Positions 31,521 to 34,378 of a stretch of DNA of 34,378 nucleotides are shown here, piece by piece (position 1 is the first letter of the stretch; each line of letters begins with the position of its first letter). Source of the stretch: JBBRWO01 sp964388455 (lineage in GTDB: Bacteria; Actinomycetota; Coriobacteriia; Anaerosomatales; JAAXUF01); the NCBI GenBank assembly GCA_964388455.1, contig CAYMAN010000023.1, positions 1 through 34,378 on the forward strand. The letters are read 5' to 3'. The translations under genes were made by a program, and so were the position numbers. The notes beneath the pieces are model-generated. The model was not told the DNA's origin. It saw only the letters and a program-made list of their open reading frames with translations, and did no database searches.

Positions 31521-31952
31521 CTAAGCGGTACCTGAGCCCGTCGCGCTCTTGCCCTCGGGGGCGTCGGGAAGCGTCTCGGACGCGTCATCGCCCATCGCAT
31601 CGAGGACAGCTTGCACGCGATCCTCGTCGAGGCCTTCAAGTCTGAGGCCTGAGCGCTCATCCTCCTCGACCAGCGCACGCTGAGCCGACCACAACTCGTC
31701 CTCATCGGCCAGGCCGACGTCCTCGCGCGCTATCTCGTCTTCCCGGCACTCACCACGGCGAAGTCTGGCGTGATTCGGGATGAGGTGCTGGTCAGCTGGC
31801 TCGGGTAGTTCCTGCCCGTAGTCGAGCGGCAGATCGTCGATGGTCCCCGGACCCACGTGCGAAGCCGACTCCGGATCCGAGGAGTAATCGTCGGGGGCGT
31901 GCTCCCTCGCGGGAGTCAGACCGTCGTCGGGGGTGTCGGTGTGTGCGGTCAT
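31521..31952 (-). CDS. acidic protein of unknown function, 143 aa
   Basis: I do not recognise the family. The protein is very acidic and hydrophilic, with no membrane segment or signal peptide. The first 50 residues look disordered. A middle motif (DLPLDYGQELPEPADQHLIP) precedes a helical part (EDELWSAQRALVEEDE) and a conserved-looking end (VQAVLDAMGDDASETLPD). The ATG at 31952 has AAGGAG. It lies 217 bases after the release factor 3 gene on the same strand and probably has its own promoter. Low complexity makes homology weak. Confidence 0.65.
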   Translation of the reverse strand: MTAHTDTPDDGLTPAREHAPDDYSSDPESASHVGPGTIDDLPLDYGQELPEPADQHLIPNHARLRRGECREDEIAREDVGLADEDELWSAQRALVEEDERSGLRLEGLDEDRVQAVLDAMGDDASETLPDAPEGKSATGSGTA

Positions 31953-32169
31953 GGGGTGCTCCTTCGCTACGTCAAAGCCCGCCGGCATCGTCCTGCTCGC
32001 ATGCTGTCGATATTCCCGTTGGGTGTAGCGTGGCAAACACCCCGCCACGCCCCGACAGCACACGGGAGCGTCCTCAACCGCCTCCAACGCAGAGTGATCG
32101 ACCACCTTCGACGACCACGTCCTCCGGGTCGTCCTTGGTCGATAACGGTGTCTGGAGCTCCCCTGCGCC

Positions 32170-33759
32170 TCAGGCTGTGGTGAGGCTCAGCGGCTCGATG
32201 GTCAGCTCCGGCTGCTCCGTTTTAAGGCGATCCCTACGCCACGCGTCGACGAACAGTGCGATGAGGGCGCCGTCTCTGGTTCGCGTCAGAACTTCGACCT
32301 GACGCGAGTTGTTGAGACGGTCTCGGCTTGCGACATCGGTCGCCTGAGCAAGACCGTAGGGCAGACGATCGAGCACCGCGGGCGCGCTGAACTCGTGCTC
32401 CAGCCGATGCAGAACCACCTCGAACTGCATCGGGCCGACTGCAGCGAGCACGGGCGTCTGTGGTCCTCGGCGATCCGAGACGAGGATCTGAACAACGCCC
32501 TCGCTCTCCAGCTGCTCGATGCCGCGGCGGAACTGCTTCGAACGACTGGGGTCTTTGGTGCGAATGGTGGCGAAGTGTTCAGGCGTGAACGCAGGCATCC
32601 CGGGGTACTTCACAGGGTCGCCGTCGTGCAGCGTATCGCCTGGGCGCAGGGCACCCGCATTCACCAGACCGACTATGTCGCCCGGATAGGCCCGCTCGAG
32701 CACGGTCCGATCCTGCCCGAACATCGCGTTGGCGAACTTCGTCGTGAACGGGCGGCCTGTTGCGGCGTGATTCAGAACCATCCCGCGCTCGAACACACCT
32801 GAGCACACACGGACGAACGCGATTCTGTCCCGGTGGGCCGGGTTCATGTTGGCCTGCACCTTGAAGACGAGTCCGGAGAACGGTGCCTGCATCGGCCGGT
32901 GCTCGCCCTCCAGCGTCTGCCGAGGGGTTGGCGCAGGGGCGATGCCCACAACGGCGTCAAGGAGTGTTCGCACGCCGATGCTCGACACCGCAGATCCGAA
33001 GAACACCGGGGTGGAGGTGCCGGCTAAAAAGGTCTCCAGGTCGAAGTCGGCGCCGATGCTGTCCAGGAGCTCCAGCTCGTCTGATGCGGCCTGCCAGCCA
33101 GAAAGCTCGCGCGCCGCCTCGGCGTTCGACATCCGTGACTCGCTCGCCGCGCCTCCACCGGATGCGCGCTCGAAGCGGACCACGCTGTCCTGCTCACGGC
33201 GATCGACGAGCCCCTGGAGATCACCCGCGATCCCGACCGGCCACGTAACCGGCGTCGGTCGGATTCCCAGTCGCTGTTCGATCTCATCGAGTAGCTCCAG
33301 AGCATCCAGTCCCGGGCGATCCCACTTGTTGATGAAGGTGATGACAGGGACGCGTCGATGGCGACACACCTCGAACAGCTTCAGTGTCTGCGGCTCAAGA
33401 CCTTTTGCTGCGTCCAGCAACATCACAGCACAGTCCACCGCAGCCAACACGCGATACGTGTCTTCCGAGAAGTCCGCGTGCCCAGGTGTGTCGAGCAGGT
33501 TCAGCACCATGTCCTCGTAGGTGAACTGCAACACCGCCGATGTGACCGAGATCCCTCGCTCGCGCTCCATCGCCATCCAGTCACTGGTGACGCCGCGACG
33601 GCCCGACTTGCCGTGGACCGCGCCGGCCTCGCCGATCACATGGGCGTGCAGCGCCAGCGCCTCGGTCAACGTGGACTTACCGGCGTCCGGGTGACTGATG
33701 ACAGCAAAGGTGCGGCGCCGCGCAGCCTGCTTGAGTACTGCGGCCTCACTGGAATGCAT
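32170..33759 (-). CDS. prfC: peptide chain release factor 3, 529 aa
   Basis: A translational GTPase that recycles RF1/RF2 from the ribosome. It is the same length as the E. coli protein (529 residues). G1 SHPDAGKST is at 22-30, the GRRGVTSDWMAMERERGISV switch region at 53-72, G3 DTPGHADF at 90-97 and G4 NKWD at 144-147. The family more often has NKLD or NKMD. Domain II and a C-terminal RF3-specific domain (VGPMQFEVVLHRLEHEF) follow. The ATG at 33759 immediately follows the MerR gene stop, so expression is probably coupled to MerR. A GACGACC/GGTCGTC hairpin at 32110-32133 lies downstream and could end the transcript. Confidence 0.94.
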   Translation of the reverse strand: MHSSEAAVLKQAARRRTFAVISHPDAGKSTLTEALALHAHVIGEAGAVHGKSGRRGVTSDWMAMERERGISVTSAVLQFTYEDMVLNLLDTPGHADFSEDTYRVLAAVDCAVMLLDAAKGLEPQTLKLFEVCRHRRVPVITFINKWDRPGLDALELLDEIEQRLGIRPTPVTWPVGIAGDLQGLVDRREQDSVVRFERASGGGAASESRMSNAEAARELSGWQAASDELELLDSIGADFDLETFLAGTSTPVFFGSAVSSIGVRTLLDAVVGIAPAPTPRQTLEGEHRPMQAPFSGLVFKVQANMNPAHRDRIAFVRVCSGVFERGMVLNHAATGRPFTTKFANAMFGQDRTVLERAYPGDIVGLVNAGALRPGDTLHDGDPVKYPGMPAFTPEHFATIRTKDPSRSKQFRRGIEQLESEGVVQILVSDRRGPQTPVLAAVGPMQFEVVLHRLEHEFSAPAVLDRLPYGLAQATDVASRDRLNNSRQVEVLTRTRDGALIALFVDAWRRDRLKTEQPELTIEPLSLTTA

Positions 33760-34185
33760 CTACGCCCGACCATCTATCGAAGCATGCAGCGAGCAGCGCC
33801 GACGGAGCAACTCCGACAACTCAACTGCTGCACACACCTGATGCTTGAGCTGCTCACAACGCTCGTCGACTGACCGCGCGAAGCGCTCGACTGAATCTCG
33901 GAACTCGTCGTGCGAGGACTCTTCGCCTGCACCGAGCGAATCGAGGGTCAGCAACAACTCGCGCATCTCCTCGATGCTGAAGCCCAGCGGTTTCATCCGC
34001 TTGATGAGATCGAACCTGTCAGCATCCGCCTCTGTATAGAGTCGGAACCCTCCCGTGGTCCTGGTTGAAGGGGTCACGAGCCCAGCCTCTTCGTAGTAGC
34101 GGATGGTGCGCAAGGAGAGTCCGGTCTGCTCGGCGACGTCGCCGATCTGCATCCGTGCGTCCCCATGGTCCTGTCTGTGAGTCAT
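33760..34185 (-). CDS. MerR family transcriptional regulator, about 141 aa
   Basis: The N-terminal winged helix is typical: MQIGDVAEQTGLSLRTIRYY then a wing with GGFRLYTEADADRF, next the KRMKPLGFSIEEMREL helix. A coiled-coil dimer helix (about residues 95-130) follows. The effector part is very short, with one Cys in the coiled coil and one near the end (RRRCSLH) and no obvious metal-loop. The ATG at 34185 has GAGGA. An ATG at 34152, also with a good site (GGGGA), would give the more usual M-x-IG start. It probably controls its own operon through the dyad at 34226-34255, and therefore prfC. Confidence 0.88.
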   Translation of the reverse strand: MTHRQDHGDARMQIGDVAEQTGLSLRTIRYYEEAGLVTPSTRTTGGFRLYTEADADRFDLIKRMKPLGFSIEEMRELLLTLDSLGAGEESSHDEFRDSVERFARSVDERCEQLKHQVCAAVELSELLRRRCSLHASIDGRA

Positions 34186-34225
34186 TAGTGTCCTCGTGGT
34201 GGGTGGAGCAGGTCGGCAAGTGAGC

Positions 34226-34255
34226 ACCCTACACTAACGTAACGGTAGAGTACAG
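34226..34255 (-). promoter_or_regulatory. MerR-type promoter/operator
   Basis: On the minus strand a CTGTAC -35-like box (plus 34250-34255) and TAGGGT -10-like box (plus 34226-34231) are 18 bases apart. The spacer contains CTAC/GTAG half-sites (34229-34232 and 34245-34248) around TAACGTAACG. MerR proteins bind such dyads lying between the -35 and -10 boxes, so self-regulation of the merR-prfC operon is likely. Confidence 0.5.
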
Positions 34256-34283
34256 TTCGCCGACTGCTGTCAGGGCACCGCCG

Positions 34284-34321
34284 AGAACACAAAGGCCGGA
34301 AGCAACGTGCGCTTCCGGCCT
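34284..34321 (-). terminator. intrinsic terminator after tRNA-Ala
   Basis: AGGCCGGAAGC at 34293-34303 and GCTTCCGGCCT at 34311-34321 form a perfect 11-bp stem with a 7-base loop. Read on the minus strand it is followed by TTTGTGTTCTC. It lies just after the tRNA and before the MerR promoter, so it should isolate the two transcripts. Confidence 0.85.
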
Positions 34322-34332
34322 GCGTATTCGCA

Positions 34333-34378
34333 TGGTGGAGACGAAGGGGCTCGAACCCTCGACCCCTGGCTTGCAAAG
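34333..34378 (-). tRNA. tRNA-Ala (TGC), 3' part only
   Basis: The window ends inside this gene. The 46 visible bases are tRNA positions 31-76: anticodon loop TTTGCAA (anticodon TGC), GCCAG anticodon stem, five-base variable loop, T-arm with GGTTCGAGC, acceptor strand CGTCTCC, discriminator A and encoded CCA. T at position 70 allows the G3:U70 pair that marks alanine tRNAs; the 5' strand lies outside. A73 argues against tRNA-Cys, which needs U73. Confidence 0.9.

Noticed and set aside
34333..34378. tRNA-Cys reading of the partial tRNA (anticodon GCA)
   Set aside because: It would need a shifted anticodon loop, a mismatched stem and U73. The TGC reading gives a proper stem, a five-base variable loop and A73.

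Overview
This 34.4 kb window is GC-rich chromosomal DNA. The best guess at the organism is a high-GC Gram-positive actinobacterium, probably Coriobacteriia-like and possibly uncultivated. The reasons are a UPF0182 protein, an actinobacterial Holin-X-type membrane protein, a cell-wall-binding-repeat (CWB2) protein, a PspC protein, a Rv2690c/ceoB/ceoC-like potassium locus, GAGGAG ribosome-binding sites and a tRNA gene with encoded CCA. I see no insertion sequence, prophage, CRISPR array or integrase. Genes are tightly packed, many with ATGA or GTGA overlaps.

Layout. 1-1.6 kb: a small unknown protein, then a dCache/HAMP membrane sensor with no output domain. 1.7-3.6 kb (minus): a stand-alone cyanophycin-synthetase-type N-terminal domain, two small membrane proteins, and an RlpA-like protein behind a long structured leader. 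4-10.6 kb (minus): a HEAT-repeat protein, an HD-GYP protein and a 914-residue UPF0182 protein, probably one operon. 10.7-15 kb: Maf pyrophosphatase (plus), then a minus operon of CNNM/CorC-type membrane protein, PspC protein, amidohydrolase and methyltransferase. 15.2-18.5 kb (plus): a second HEAT-repeat/HD-GYP pair. 18.5-23.5 kb (minus): a winged-helix-like protein, flavin oxidoreductase, CWB2 protein, TrhA/hemolysin III, tautomerase and DMT transporter. 23.6-27.8 kb (minus): an ABC-2 exporter operon headed by a glutamine amidotransferase. 28-31.4 kb: two TrkA proteins facing a KimA-like potassium permease. 31.5 kb to the end (minus): an acidic unknown protein, release factor 3, a MerR regulator and a partial tRNA-Ala.

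The most notable system is the pair of HEAT/HD-GYP modules at 6834-10633 (minus) and 15182-18516 (plus). Both have the HEAT-repeat gene first, the HD-GYP gene second and a 4-nt overlap. All four proteins carry the same kind of roughly 130-residue domain near the N-terminus, marked by an (L/F)YP(P/L) signature, which I cannot assign to a named family. The likely reading is a duplicated cyclic-di-GMP phosphodiesterase module in which a scaffold and an enzyme share a common domain. The second enzyme has drifted at several HD-GYP signature positions. Two unidentified structured RNA leaders, before the RlpA and CWB2 genes, also deserve attention.
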